A stretch of 64,000 nucleotides of DNA from the NCBI GenBank assembly GCA_026014725.1, contig JAOZHV010000049.1, positions 62,001 to 126,000 on the forward strand, given 5' to 3'. The translations under genes were made by a program, and so were the position numbers. Source of the stretch: Candidatus Bathyarchaeota archaeon (GTDB taxonomy: Archaea; Thermoproteota; Bathyarchaeia; Bathyarchaeales; Bathycorpusculaceae). The notes beneath the pieces are model-generated. The model did no database searches. It was not told where the DNA came from and saw only the letters and a list, made by a program, of their open reading frames with translations. Below, piece by piece: positions 35,446 to 44,581 of the stretch (its first letter is position 1; the number at the start of each line of letters is the position of its first letter).

Positions 35446-36147
35446 TTAAAGCTTTGTGGATTCTTCTGTTACGCCTTCCTTAGTTATGATGAGGAAGTCT
35501 ATGCCGTCGCCGCTCATGGCGTCTCTGCTTATGGCTGACTTTATTGACCGCGTGACAAGTTCTTTTGCTTCTTTGGCGGTCATGTGTTCCTTGTAGCCTT
35601 CTTCGATGACGCCTATTGCGATCTCTGTTCCTGAGCCGACCGCGGCATACTTGTCGGGAATAAGTGAGCCTAAAACGTCCAGAACATACAGCGATGGTCC
35701 ATCCTCATCTAAGCCGCCTACTATGGTTTGTGTGATTAGTGGTGCGTATCTGCGGTTGAACAGTACGTTTGCCATGAGTTTTGCTGCTGACTTCACACTG
35801 ATTTTTCTGCCCACATCCATGCTGTAGAGGTTGGCTTGCGCCTCCATTTCGCGAGCGAGAATCTGCATGTCTCCGACGAGCCCTGCGCATGCTACGCCGA
35901 TGCTGTCAGTTACTTTGAAAACTTTTTTGCCGCCTTTACTCATGACAAAATAGCCATAAGTTACTCGTTTTTCAGCAGCCAAGATGACTCCGTCTTTGAA
36001 GACTACGCCGACGGTGCTGGCGCCTGGAACCCAAGCGTAACCCTGCTGGGCTTGTTGACCTTGCGGTGGCTGCTGTTCTTGCTGTGGCAGGAGCGGAATT
36101 TGAGGAATTTTTGGTAATTGAGGGAGTTGTGGACCATATCCTTCCAT
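35446..36147 (-). CDS. psmB: Proteasome beta-type subunit lacking the catalytic threonine
   Basis: 20S proteasome beta-fold protein. STVGVVFKDGVILAAEKR, CAGLVGDMQILAREME and GSGTEIAIGVIEEGY are beta-subunit segments, and SGDGIDFLIIT is the usual end. Where active beta subunits have Thr1 in G-TTTVG, this protein reads G-ASTVG, so the nucleophile is alanine. The sequence before it is a Pro/Gln-rich tail of about 40 residues (ATG 36147 start; PQLPQLPKIPQIPLLPQQ) unlike a normal propeptide. The lysine of GGKK is kept. Likely a structural, non-catalytic beta partner, as known from Sulfolobales. Confidence 0.85.
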   Translation of the reverse strand: MEGYGPQLPQLPKIPQIPLLPQQEQQPPQGQQAQQGYAWVPGASTVGVVFKDGVILAAEKRVTYGYFVMSKGGKKVFKVTDSIGVACAGLVGDMQILAREMEAQANLYSMDVGRKISVKSAAKLMANVLFNRRYAPLITQTIVGGLDEDGPSLYVLDVLGSLIPDKYAAVGSGTEIAIGVIEEGYKEHMTAKEAKELVTRSIKSAISRDAMSGDGIDFLIITKEGVTEESTKL

Positions 36148-36232
36148 AATTTTTCGCCTTTTCGGTTTGATATACACAAGACAATCTATTAAGGTTACTT
36201 ATAACCATTGTAGCCTGACAAGGTGACCTTCA

Positions 36233-36385
36233 ATGAATGATTCTCAACCGTTGAGGTGCCAGAAATGCAAAAAACCCATCGGTTACGTAACCTCGCTTGC
36301 CAAAGGACTGCTTGGTTTCCAGCAACCAGTAACGAATGTTAAGTTGGTGGGGATTTGCATGGAATGCGCCCGAAAAACAAACTGA
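36233..36385 (+). CDS. 50-residue zinc-binding protein
   Basis: Complete short frame MNDSQPLRCQKCKKPIGY ending CMECARKTN, with two CxxC pairs (residues 9/12 and 42/45) and a hydrophobic linker. AGGTGA at 36220-36225 is a good ribosome binding site and TTATAA at 36200-36205 a possible TATA box shared with the divergent proteasome gene. No named family recognised. The Ogt gene follows 62 bp later on the same strand. Confidence 0.72.
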   Translation: MNDSQPLRCQKCKKPIGYVTSLAKGLLGFQQPVTNVKLVGICMECARKTN

Positions 36386-36447
36386 ACGCAGAAACTTTTA
36401 ACAACAGCCATATCTTTGCAAGACATGACTGCAAGGGGAAAAGCAAG

Positions 36448-37056
36448 ATGATAGGCGTCTATACTCAAAACATTGATGGGGTATGGTTCGGCGTAGCTCT
36501 CCGAGAAAAAGCAATCGTAGGCTCATGTTTCAGCGCTAATCAGCAAGCCACCCTAAGTAGCCTCTTGCCCAGAATCCCCTATAATGAGCCCTTCCAAGTT
36601 TTCGTTGACCCTTCAGCTTTCGCCAAAAAAGTACTCGCCACTCTAAAGAAAATTTATGACGGTAAGGATGCAGGCGAAGAGGTAGCTTTAGCAATGGATG
36701 GCTTACCTGCTTACAGCCAGAAAGTGCTTGCGGCGGCATTAAAAATTCCAGTCGGTTACGTGACTTCTTACGGGGCAATCGCAAAAGCCGCGGGCGGTGG
36801 ACCCAGAGCAGTCGGGAACGTTATGGCGTCTAACCCTTTCATGCCCATAGTGCCATGCCACAGGGTGGTGAAGTCAGATTTCACCTTAGGCGGTTACGGC
36901 GGCGGCTTGAAAGTAAAGTTGGAACTTTTAGGCAAAGAAAAGCGCGGCTATTCATCGCCAAAAGAGGTTCAAGTTGGCGGCGGGCAACTTGAGATTTTTC
37001 CCGTTGAATATGTTCTAAGGAAATTTCCTCAGTGTGCGTGGTTACGCAAATCATAA
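36448..37056 (+). CDS. ogt: Methylated-DNA-protein cysteine methyltransferase
   Basis: Suicide repair protein that takes alkyl groups from O6-alkylguanine onto its own cysteine. The active site MPIVPCHRVVKSDF contains PCHRV, and GYVTSYGAIAKAAGGGPRAVGNVM is the winged-helix DNA-binding part with the arginine finger. ATG 36448 starts MIGVYTQNIDGVWFG; the longer frame overlaps the small zinc gene. An AAGGGG stretch lies just upstream. The C-terminal 35 residues extend a little beyond the minimal domain. Confidence 0.92.
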   Translation: MIGVYTQNIDGVWFGVALREKAIVGSCFSANQQATLSSLLPRIPYNEPFQVFVDPSAFAKKVLATLKKIYDGKDAGEEVALAMDGLPAYSQKVLAAALKIPVGYVTSYGAIAKAAGGGPRAVGNVMASNPFMPIVPCHRVVKSDFTLGGYGGGLKVKLELLGKEKRGYSSPKEVQVGGGQLEIFPVEYVLRKFPQCAWLRKS

Positions 37057-37095
37057 AAGCAGGCGAGCGCAACCTCAAAGGTTGAGGAGCAAACC

Positions 37096-37623
37096 GTGGT
37101 TAACCGTGGTCTCTACGTTGGCAGGTTTCAGCCATTCCATATTGGGCACCTTGACGCCATAAAATATGTTTTAGACCAAGTGGACGAGTTAGTGATAGTC
37201 ATCGGCAGTGCCCAGTACAGCCACAACAGCAACAACCCGTTCACCGCTGGGGAGAGGTTGGTTATGATTCGCCGAGCACTTTTAGAGGCAGGAGTGGATT
37301 ATTCGAAGCTGTGGGTTGTGCCAGTTCCAGACGTGCATCTGCACATGCTATGGGTGAGCGCGGTTGAAGGTTACACGCCAAAATTCAACACCCTGTATTC
37401 TAATGAGCCGTTGACGCGGAGGCTTTTCATGGAAGCAGGCTACGAGGTCAAAAACATCCCCCTGTTTGATAGGCGAGTCTACATGTCCACCATCATCAGG
37501 GAGAAAATGGCTGAGGGCGACAGCTGGAAAAAACTTGTCCCCAAGAGCGTGGCTGAGTTCATTTTGGAGATAGATGGCGTTAACAGGGTTAGGGATTTAG
37601 CGCGAACTGACAGGGTGACCTAA
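37096..37623 (+). CDS. nadM: Nicotinamide-nucleotide adenylyltransferase
   Basis: Makes NAD+ from NMN and ATP. GLYVGRFQPFHIGHL holds the nucleotidyltransferase HxGH motif, IGSAQYSHNSNNPFTAGER is the archaeal NadM block, and YMSTIIREKM near the end is the ISSTxxR-like motif. The length of 175 residues matches archaeal NadM. GTG start. It overlaps the convergent PrsW-like gene by 4 bp. Confidence 0.95.
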   Translation: MVNRGLYVGRFQPFHIGHLDAIKYVLDQVDELVIVIGSAQYSHNSNNPFTAGERLVMIRRALLEAGVDYSKLWVVPVPDVHLHMLWVSAVEGYTPKFNTLYSNEPLTRRLFMEAGYEVKNIPLFDRRVYMSTIIREKMAEGDSWKKLVPKSVAEFILEIDGVNRVRDLARTDRVT

Positions 37624-38174
37624 ACAACTATTTTTTCTTTTGATGCTTGATGGTAGTATCTCCAAGCTAGGTAATACGCAGTAATTATGACTAGTAAAAC
37701 AACAAAAAGGCTAAAGGGAATATCTATGACCGCAAAGAGGTTGTTAGCTAAATGAAGCAACACAGCGATAAAATAGTACGGCAGAAAGTTTTTCTTGGCA
37801 ATGCCAAAGGCGGTTATGGCTGTGCTTGAGGTATGAAATACTATCCCTGGAATTCTAGCTATGAACGGCGTATCTAAAAAGAAAACGTATAAGACAAATT
37901 CAGCGATTCCAAAGCCTAACCCAATCAGCAAACCCAAAGTTACTATGGAACGTTCTGTTTCACCGTGCCGATAGAAAAGTGGGAAAACTTTGGCTAGCTC
38001 TTCAATGAGGGGAGCAAAAATGACAATCGATATGAACGCTGGAAAGTAAACGTAAATTTGGGAAAAGAAAAACGTAAACGGAATGCTCACCAATATTCCC
38101 GAGGAAAAGAAGAAGATTAGTTCTTTTATGCCAGGTTTATGAATGGGGATAACGCATTGCCGTTGATTCTCCAT
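37620..38174 (-). CDS. PrsW-family intramembrane metalloprotease
   Basis: A 184-residue protein with six or so hydrophobic helices. FAPLIEELAKVFPL carries the EExxK motif, GLGFGIAEFVLY the second glutamate, and IPGIVFHTSSTAI and LLHLANNLFA the histidines expected of the PrsW/CPBP-like superfamily. In bacteria PrsW cleaves anti-sigma factors; the archaeal substrate is unknown. Monocistronic. Confidence 0.78.
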   Translation of the reverse strand: MENQRQCVIPIHKPGIKELIFFFSSGILVSIPFTFFFSQIYVYFPAFISIVIFAPLIEELAKVFPLFYRHGETERSIVTLGLLIGLGFGIAEFVLYVFFLDTPFIARIPGIVFHTSSTAITAFGIAKKNFLPYYFIAVLLHLANNLFAVIDIPFSLFVVLLVIITAYYLAWRYYHQASKEKIVV

Positions 38175-38233
38175 AATTATAAGGCTCCAGTAAACAATGA
38201 ACTAGGTACTTCCTTATCAGCGTTGCCAAACTA

Positions 38234-39607
38234 TTAGAAGCCTGCCGCAATCAAATCAGAGGGCTTCATGAGTTCTCTGAGAAGCACTGTTGCATAGCAG
38301 CCTCTAAGCAGCATGAAACTAAGTTTAGCTTGGCAGCCTTCGCCGTTTGTGCCTTCAGAAACGCTTTGCAACTTGAAATCTCTAATTGGAGCACTGACAA
38401 CTCTCAAACCGCCCTTGCCGCCGACTCTAGACACTGTGTTAAACCGCAATTTGTCTGGCTCCACGCCTTCTTGCGATAAAACTTCCTTTTCAAGCGCACC
38501 CATGGCACCCTCAGAAAGCTTCTGTTTAACGCCGAAAACTGGGAGAGCCACACGCAACCTTCCTGCCTTTACTTGAGCGTTAATTTCGTTAAGGTTTTCA
38601 GCCGTTGCCACTTTAACCATGCTGGTGAGTGGTAATCCTGAGCGCTCAACCCCAACCACGAAATCTCCAACCGTAGCTTCATTTAGAGGCAACTTATGGT
38701 TGATGCGTTCGCTTAGGAAACGGTTGAACAAGTATGACTGGTGTGCTTGAACAAAAAGTGCCAAAAGCTTAACGGGCAACCGTTTGAATGCGCCAACAAA
38801 ATCAGAGGGGTTCTCAGCCAGATGACTCAGCATTAGCCGCTCAAAACGAAGCTGCTTGGGAAAATTCTCCACTGCTTGCTTGAAATTGCCAGACTCCGCT
38901 AGCTCTTGGCGCGCTTGCCTTGAAGCGGGATGCTCATGTACGCTTGGTTTAGCCAAAAAAAGCATGGTTGCGCCCTCAAAATCGCCTTGAGCCAGCGCTT
39001 TCCCAACCAAGTGTGTGATGGGGCGTGTGGTGCCGAAGCGTTGGTGCCCAAAAAAGTTTGGGATGCCGCTGACAGCATCAAGTTCGTGTATTGTTTGGGC
39101 AACTTGTTTTTCAATAATTTCTTTCGGCTCTTTTAGGTGTTTTATTGTTATGGTGAAGTGGTTGCCCAAAAGATAAAACAGCGCTAACTGTTCCCGAAGG
39201 TAACCGATAGGATAAACCGCCACGTCTTTGACGCTAATTTTCTTAGCATCCTCAATCGCAACGTTTTCCAGAGTGATAAACTGCGCAGTAACCGCCTTAG
39301 CATCTTTTATCCCTGCAAACTGGACGCGCCCCTGCTCAACCCCCAATGTCTTTGCAACGTTTTTGACTGCGACAAAGGTGTCCCAGTTCCGCTTGACCAA
39401 AACACAAAGCAGAAACCTCTGCTTATGAGCGGTGGATGCTAAAACTTTGCTTGGCAAAATACCATTGATGTTGGCTTTAGAACCGTCGACAAGAATTTCT
39501 TCAACAACAAAATCATCAACCGCCTCCCGAATGGCACCGCCAACACCGCTGGTCTTGGTTGCGTAAGCCTCAATTCCAAGAAGCTTATCGATTTCGGGGG
39601 CAGACAA
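38234..39607 (-). CDS. truD: tRNA pseudouridine(13) synthase TruD
   Basis: Pseudouridine synthase of 457 residues. FAGIKDAKAVTAQ contains the catalytic aspartate, VSGIPNFFGHQRFGTTRP is the second TruD motif, and the long TRUD insertion domain lies between. Modifies U13 or related positions in tRNA. It follows pth2 by 8 bp on the same strand, a common archaeal pairing of tRNA genes. Confidence 0.95.
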   Translation of the reverse strand: MSAPEIDKLLGIEAYATKTSGVGGAIREAVDDFVVEEILVDGSKANINGILPSKVLASTAHKQRFLLCVLVKRNWDTFVAVKNVAKTLGVEQGRVQFAGIKDAKAVTAQFITLENVAIEDAKKISVKDVAVYPIGYLREQLALFYLLGNHFTITIKHLKEPKEIIEKQVAQTIHELDAVSGIPNFFGHQRFGTTRPITHLVGKALAQGDFEGATMLFLAKPSVHEHPASRQARQELAESGNFKQAVENFPKQLRFERLMLSHLAENPSDFVGAFKRLPVKLLALFVQAHQSYLFNRFLSERINHKLPLNEATVGDFVVGVERSGLPLTSMVKVATAENLNEINAQVKAGRLRVALPVFGVKQKLSEGAMGALEKEVLSQEGVEPDKLRFNTVSRVGGKGGLRVVSAPIRDFKLQSVSEGTNGEGCQAKLSFMLLRGCYATVLLRELMKPSDLIAAGF

Positions 39608-39615
39608 AAAATCGC

Positions 39616-39978
39616 CTACAACAACTTAAGTTTGCCAGTTAAACGGTCAATTTTTTCAGCTGGCGCAGGACCAATTCCTAGGCAAGTTATTGTACCCTCA
39701 GGAATCTGTGTTAAACCTCTATCAACAATCAACGCGTGCGGCAAACCCAAATCTTCAGCAGCCTCCTCCAATTCACAGAGCTCTTTTTCTCCCTCAACCT
39801 TGACCGCGATTTTGCGTTGCCCCTCATACATCCATGCGTCCCACCACTTCTTATGATGAACAAACGCGTCTTGAGCGGCGGAAATCGCTGCGTGCCCTGC
39901 TTGTGCTGCAATTTTGCCTTTACCCATCTTTAAATCTGAACGAAACACAAGCACCTGTTTATACTCAAACTCACCCAT
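39616..39978 (-). CDS. pth2: Peptidyl-tRNA hydrolase, archaeal type
   Basis: Recycles peptidyl-tRNA released from stalled ribosomes. KQVLVFRSDLKMGKGKIAAQ, AGHAAISA, LIVDRGLTQIPEGT and TCLGIGPAPAEKID are the Pth2 signatures. Length of 120 residues is standard. It leads into truD. Confidence 0.96.
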   Translation of the reverse strand: MGEFEYKQVLVFRSDLKMGKGKIAAQAGHAAISAAQDAFVHHKKWWDAWMYEGQRKIAVKVEGEKELCELEEAAEDLGLPHALIVDRGLTQIPEGTITCLGIGPAPAEKIDRLTGKLKLL

Positions 39979-40069
39979 AGTGATGTCCCACCGTATAGGT
40001 TAGCGCCCAAGATTTTAAGCATTTAGAAAAAACTAATTAGCACAACCAGCAGATACCCGTGATGGATGC

Positions 40070-40645
40070 TTGAAAATGGAGCGCCCCATATACATCACAG
40101 AGAACTGCCTAGTAGCCCTTATCACTTCATGTCTGGAAATACCGCACAAAGAAGTCGGCGGATTCCTTATAGGCAAAGAAGAAAACCGTTTCATAAACGG
40201 CGGAAGAACTGCGTGCCTAACAGTGGACGTTGCTTACCAAATTAGAACTTGCAAAAGCGGCAAATCCTTCTGGCAGCCTGAAAACATACGTGCGTACCAT
40301 CGAATAGTTGATACTATAAAATCCATGGGCTTCAACATTGTGGGAGAATATCACAGTCACATCCACAATGTGGCGGAGCTTTCTGAAGAAGACAAGAATT
40401 TCATAAAACAAGAAGTTGCAGACCTAAAAGTCTCAAACTGGATAGAGATGATACTGAATATAGAAAGCAAAACATACACTCGCAAACAAAAACAAAGCTT
40501 TGACTGCAATTTTTTCAGCAAAAAAATCCGTTGCACCATTCGCGGCATCAGAGACCCCTTAGCGGGCTACTCGATAACGGCTGGAACTTACTGTTTTGAC
40601 CCAGCTACGGGTGTGTTCAAGGAAGCAAGCGTTTATGTGCCCTAA
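40070..40645 (+). CDS. JAMM/MPN-domain metalloprotease
   Basis: A 191-residue protein with a complete JAMM zinc site: E28 in KEVGGFLIG, then H95-S-H97, seven residues, S105, two residues, D108 (GEYHSHIHNVAELSEEDK). Archaeal JAMM proteases can cleave SAMP or ubiquitin-like conjugates. After the domain, the C-terminal 60 residues carry two or three further cysteines and a GIRDPLAGYSI segment I do not recognise. TTG 40070 or ATG 40076 could be the start. No ubiquitin-like or E1 gene is beside it. Confidence 0.82.
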   Translation: MKMERPIYITENCLVALITSCLEIPHKEVGGFLIGKEENRFINGGRTACLTVDVAYQIRTCKSGKSFWQPENIRAYHRIVDTIKSMGFNIVGEYHSHIHNVAELSEEDKNFIKQEVADLKVSNWIEMILNIESKTYTRKQKQSFDCNFFSKKIRCTIRGIRDPLAGYSITAGTYCFDPATGVFKEASVYVP

Positions 40646-40658
40646 TCAAACCGTATTC

Positions 40659-41897
40659 TTACGAGCTTGCAAACAGATAGGCGAAGCCAAAATACATTAG
40701 AGTCGCCAGCACTGAAGGCTTCCATAATACCTCAAGCAAAAGTCTTCCCTGAAAATCAATCTCGTCAGCATTGCTGAGTGCTCTGTCAACGCCCAGCTTG
40801 CCGCAGTACCTTAGCATTTCATCTAACTTATCATCAGAAAGAGAGTTTAGAAAACGTCTCAGCCTAAGCATGACACGGAAATCAAACCTGTATAGCTCAT
40901 CGCAACGTTGCTGGTAAACCCGCAAGAAATCTGCTGAAACATCACCCTGTTTGAGCGCTTGACTTGCAACTTCCGCCGCCAGTTTGGCGCAAGTTAACCC
41001 AAAAATAACTCCGCCGCCCGTGGTCGGCTTAACCTGCGAAGCACAGTCGCCGACAGCTAAAAACCCATTAGCGTAAATCCTTTCGATTGGACCGCCCAAG
41101 CTGATGGCATGATAGTTTATTTTAGTAATCTTTGACTTAGACAACATTTTGGAGGCTATGGGATGCTTAAACATGAGCCGATTGAGAAACTCCTGCGGGT
41201 TGCCATTGTTGGTTGCCAACCCCACTTTTGCAGTGCCATCACGCCGTGGGATGAGCCAACCGTAAAAGCCAGGCGCATAAGATTTGCCGAAAAACACGCT
41301 GACAGCATCCTGCTCAAAGTCTTGAACATTTTCTGCATCAGCCTCCACCGCATAAAGTAACCCGTTTGCTTTGAGCGCTGTTAAGCCCGTTTGTCTTAGA
41401 AGCCTTGAAGAGATTCCTTCAGCGTCTAAAACAATTTTAGAAGTTATTCGCTCTTTAGTTCCACCTAAATTAACATCGACGCCTCTGACAAAGCCGTTTT
41501 CAATCACCAGTGATTGCACGCGAGAATTCAGAGATAAACTTGCCCCAGCCGCCTCCGCCTGCTTCGCCAAGTACTGGTCAAACATAGCCCTGTTAACTGC
41601 GGCGGTGACTGGGCGTGAAAGATGTAGCGAGAACTTGGTGCCTGCAGGCGAGTAAAAGTTGGCTACGCTAAACGTGTTCTCCACCATACCCTCTGGAAGC
41701 GGATACAGCCCCATGTTTTTGAGGCTTCTTATGCTGATGTGCCCAGCGCAATGCGAAGGAACACCGACAGTTGGGTGCTCCTCAAAAACCAAGACATTAA
41801 CGCCTAGCTTAGCCAATTGCAACGCTACGTAGGAACCAACTGGGCCTGCTCCAATGACTATTGCATCAACCGGCTGTTGCCTATTCGCTTTCATCAT
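40659..41897 (-). CDS. Geranylgeranyl reductase family flavoprotein
   Basis: FAD-dependent reductase that saturates isoprenoid chains of archaeal lipids or quinones. VIGAGPVGSYVALQLAKLG is the FAD-binding Rossmann motif (about 14-32), PSHCAGHISI the family motif after it, and FLAVGDCASQVKPTTGGGV the second FAD contact. The last 25 residues form a hydrophobic tail, suggesting membrane association. The start codon is about 25 bp from a TATA box of the GATAG-operator type, so the mRNA should be leaderless. Confidence 0.88.
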   Translation of the reverse strand: MMKANRQQPVDAIVIGAGPVGSYVALQLAKLGVNVLVFEEHPTVGVPSHCAGHISIRSLKNMGLYPLPEGMVENTFSVANFYSPAGTKFSLHLSRPVTAAVNRAMFDQYLAKQAEAAGASLSLNSRVQSLVIENGFVRGVDVNLGGTKERITSKIVLDAEGISSRLLRQTGLTALKANGLLYAVEADAENVQDFEQDAVSVFFGKSYAPGFYGWLIPRRDGTAKVGLATNNGNPQEFLNRLMFKHPIASKMLSKSKITKINYHAISLGGPIERIYANGFLAVGDCASQVKPTTGGGVIFGLTCAKLAAEVASQALKQGDVSADFLRVYQQRCDELYRFDFRVMLRLRRFLNSLSDDKLDEMLRYCGKLGVDRALSNADEIDFQGRLLLEVLWKPSVLATLMYFGFAYLFASS

Positions 41898-41919
41898 TAT
41901 GCTAACTTTATGCTAAGTT

Positions 41920-41944
41920 CTTTATATAGGGGATAGGGTCTATC
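41920..41944 (-). promoter_or_regulatory. GATAG-operator promoter, copy 1
   Basis: On the minus strand the palindrome GATAGACCCTATC (41932-41944) is followed directly by CCCTATATAAAG (TATA box about 41920-41930). It drives the geranylgeranyl reductase gene. The same operator-TATA arrangement recurs at 46893, 54107 and 58093. The operator occupies the position of the archaeal BRE. Confidence 0.65.
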
Positions 41945-41978
41945 GGCAGAGCAAAAAGCTTGCGCTATTTCAGCGAAT

Positions 41979-43469
41979 TTAACCCTTCACAACAGCTATT
42001 GGAACAAGCCGCGCAACTTTAGTAGCAATCCCGACCCTGTCACTGACTTCAGCAACCACATCCACATTCTTGTATGCAGGATCAGCTTCCTCAGCCAAAA
42101 CCGACGCGCTGGCAGCGCGAACCACAATCCCACGCTTCTCCAAACCCGCCTTAATGTCGCCACCCCAATACTGACGCTTCGCAGCTGAACGGCTCATCAT
42201 CCTGCCAGCGCCATGCGCCGTGGAGCCAAACGTTAAATCCATAGCCTTCTCAGTTCCAACCAGAACCCAAGAGCTCGTGCCCATGCTTCCAGGAATCAAC
42301 ACAGGTTGGCCTTCACTGCGGTAGTCTTTGGGAATATCAGGATGCCCTGCTGGAAAAGCACGCGTCGCACCTTTGCGGTGAACCCAAACCCGCTTTTCCC
42401 CGCCGTCAACCTTGTGCATTTCTGCCTTAGCAATGTTGTGAGCAACATCATAAACCAGCTTTAAACCAAACTTTTCAGGGTCCTCACGATAAACCTGCTG
42501 GAAGCTCTGCCGCACCCAATGCATAATCGCCTGCCGATTACAAAACGCATAATTCACTGCACAAGCCATCGCTTCAATGTAATCTTTAGCTTCACTGCTG
42601 TTGCCGGGTGCGCAAGCTAATTCGCGGTCAGGCAAACTGATCTTGTACTTCTGCACCGCGTGCTCCATCACTCGAAGATAATCAGAACAGACCTGATGCC
42701 CATAGCCGCGTGAACCACAATGAATAGTAACCGTAACCTGCCCTTCATGCGTCAACCCAAAAACCTTAGCAGTTTTCTCATTGAAAATTTTGTCAACCTT
42801 TTGGATTTCCAAAAAATGGTTGCCTGAACCCAACGTGCCAATCTGCGTTAGCCCACGACTCTTAGCGGTGTTTGAAACCTTGTCAGGATTAGCGTTAGCC
42901 ATGCGCCCGCCTTCCTCGCAATGCGCCGCATCCTCAGCCCAGCCTAAACCGCGGTCGATAAGCCATTGCACACCCTCCACGACTAACGTTTCTAGGTCAC
43001 GGTTGGATACGGATAGGTCTTTGCGTCGGCTTCCAAGGCCAGAGGGCACGTTACGGAAAATTGTTTCCGCCAACGGCGCAAGCTTAGGTCTGATGTCTTT
43101 TTCGGAGAGTGTAGTTGCTAGTAGGCGAACGCCACAGTTAATATCGTAGCCGACACCGCCAGGACTAATAACGCCGTTCTCATAGTCGGTTGCGGCAACT
43201 CCGCCGATGGGAAACCCATAACCTTCATGCCCATCAGGCAAAGTTATTGCATGCTTGTAGATGCCTGGTAGTTGCGCGACATTTGAGCACTGCCACAACG
43301 TGCGGTCCGTCTTCATTTTATCCAAGAGTGCCTCGTTGGCAAAAACCATGCCTGGCACACGCATCGCAGACTTGTATTTGGGAATCTGCCACATGTAATC
43401 GTTAACTTTCTCTAGCGGAACTTTCTCGGGAGCAGCTCGGCTTTCACTTTCGCCCAAAACTCTTTTCAC
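41979..43469 (-). CDS. rtcB: RNA ligase RtcB
   Basis: GTP-dependent 3'-phosphate RNA ligase that seals tRNA exons. PDGHEGYGFPIGG, SPGGVGYDINCGVRL (metal-binding cysteine), GTLGSGNHFLEIQ, IHCGSRGYGHQV and GSTAHGAGRMMSR (guanylylated histidine) are all present. No intein interrupts the gene. 496 residues. Its partner archease is encoded at 45.2 kb. A TATA-like TTTTATAG lies upstream near 43493. Confidence 0.96.
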   Translation of the reverse strand: MKRVLGESESRAAPEKVPLEKVNDYMWQIPKYKSAMRVPGMVFANEALLDKMKTDRTLWQCSNVAQLPGIYKHAITLPDGHEGYGFPIGGVAATDYENGVISPGGVGYDINCGVRLLATTLSEKDIRPKLAPLAETIFRNVPSGLGSRRKDLSVSNRDLETLVVEGVQWLIDRGLGWAEDAAHCEEGGRMANANPDKVSNTAKSRGLTQIGTLGSGNHFLEIQKVDKIFNEKTAKVFGLTHEGQVTVTIHCGSRGYGHQVCSDYLRVMEHAVQKYKISLPDRELACAPGNSSEAKDYIEAMACAVNYAFCNRQAIMHWVRQSFQQVYREDPEKFGLKLVYDVAHNIAKAEMHKVDGGEKRVWVHRKGATRAFPAGHPDIPKDYRSEGQPVLIPGSMGTSSWVLVGTEKAMDLTFGSTAHGAGRMMSRSAAKRQYWGGDIKAGLEKRGIVVRAASASVLAEEADPAYKNVDVVAEVSDRVGIATKVARLVPIAVVKG

Positions 43470-43505
43470 CTTTCCAAAACAAAGTTGACGGAGACTATAA
43501 AATGT

Positions 43506-44441
43506 TTATGAAGTCTCCCTTGTCTGCTTTTGTTTGGCGTATTCAATGAAGCCTCTCACGCAGTTTTCCAGTACTGTCTTTGAGTAGATGCGGTGATTTT
43601 TTACATAGTTTGCTATTCTGCCCATAACAGGGTCTTTGGCGATGATTGCATCACGAGTTTTTTCTAGACTCCAGTTTTCTCGAACTCCTTGCTCGGCAAC
43701 ATCAGCCCATAACTGAAGCTGCACCTTGTAGTCTTTGAGCCGTTTTACTGCATCTGTAGCTTTCCCGAAATGACTAAAGTAAAGCGCCGTAGGCTTGAGG
43801 CTGATTAGTTTATCCAAAGAAGCCAAAGCTGAATCAAGATAAAACGGCGGCGGAGTGGTTGGAACCACCACGTCGTATTTGGCAAGGTACGTGCCCGCAG
43901 CGTCGCCTGGGAAAATGCCGTTGTTGAATGATTCGTGAAAGCTCAAATTATGCGACGCATGACCCAACGTTTCCAGAACTGTGAGTTTGCCGCCATCGCC
44001 CAAATCGAAAGCCCCCTTAGTCAACGGAATTATGCGGTCTTTTGGCACTGGTTCAGGTTTGCCAAAAATTTCGCTGACAAACCCAAGAACAGTTTGTGAG
44101 GATGGCCAAAGCCGTTCAGGGTCAATTAGGTGTGGCATGCCGCGTGGGTGAACAAGAACTTTAGCGTTAGGTAGCTGTTTTAGTAGGGTTCCTGCGCCGC
44201 CGCCGTGGTCTAAATGCACATGCGTAACCGCAACGTACTCGATAGCTTCAGGTTTTATTCCTATTTCCTGTATGCCCAAGAGGAGGTTAGGCACAGAGTT
44301 TGTTGGTCCTGACTCAACAAGCATAGGTTTGGAGCCAGCTATGATGTAGCTACATATAAGCTGCTTAATGCCGCCAGTGTCGAGTTCAACTTGGTAGAGA
44401 TTTCTTCCAATTCGGGTTGTATGCATATTTTTCACTAACAC
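43506..44441 (-). CDS. Metallo-beta-lactamase fold hydrolase
   Basis: A 311-residue MBL-fold protein. THVHLDHGGGAG gives the HxHxDH metal site, LGHASHNLSF the next histidine, PGDAAGTY the bridging aspartate and YFSHFGKATDA the final histidine, so the binuclear site is complete. The C-terminal helical region is longer than in glyoxalase II. Substrate not evident. ATG 44441 or ATG 44426 could be the start. Confidence 0.85.
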   Translation of the reverse strand: MLVKNMHTTRIGRNLYQVELDTGGIKQLICSYIIAGSKPMLVESGPTNSVPNLLLGIQEIGIKPEAIEYVAVTHVHLDHGGGAGTLLKQLPNAKVLVHPRGMPHLIDPERLWPSSQTVLGFVSEIFGKPEPVPKDRIIPLTKGAFDLGDGGKLTVLETLGHASHNLSFHESFNNGIFPGDAAGTYLAKYDVVVPTTPPPFYLDSALASLDKLISLKPTALYFSHFGKATDAVKRLKDYKVQLQLWADVAEQGVRENWSLEKTRDAIIAKDPVMGRIANYVKNHRIYSKTVLENCVRGFIEYAKQKQTRETS

Positions 44442-44581
44442 CGATGTGAAGTAATTGAGGCATAAATATTTCCTATTTGGTGTACGAATAGTTGATGGAA
44501 TCCTGTTTTAGCTAACTTGATTGGGGCTGAACAAAAATTTAATTATTCAATGTTTCTATGATGAAGACTGTAGGGAGATAA

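Noticed and set aside
41979-43469. Intein in RtcB
   Set aside because: The conserved motifs are contiguous and the length is normal at 496 residues.
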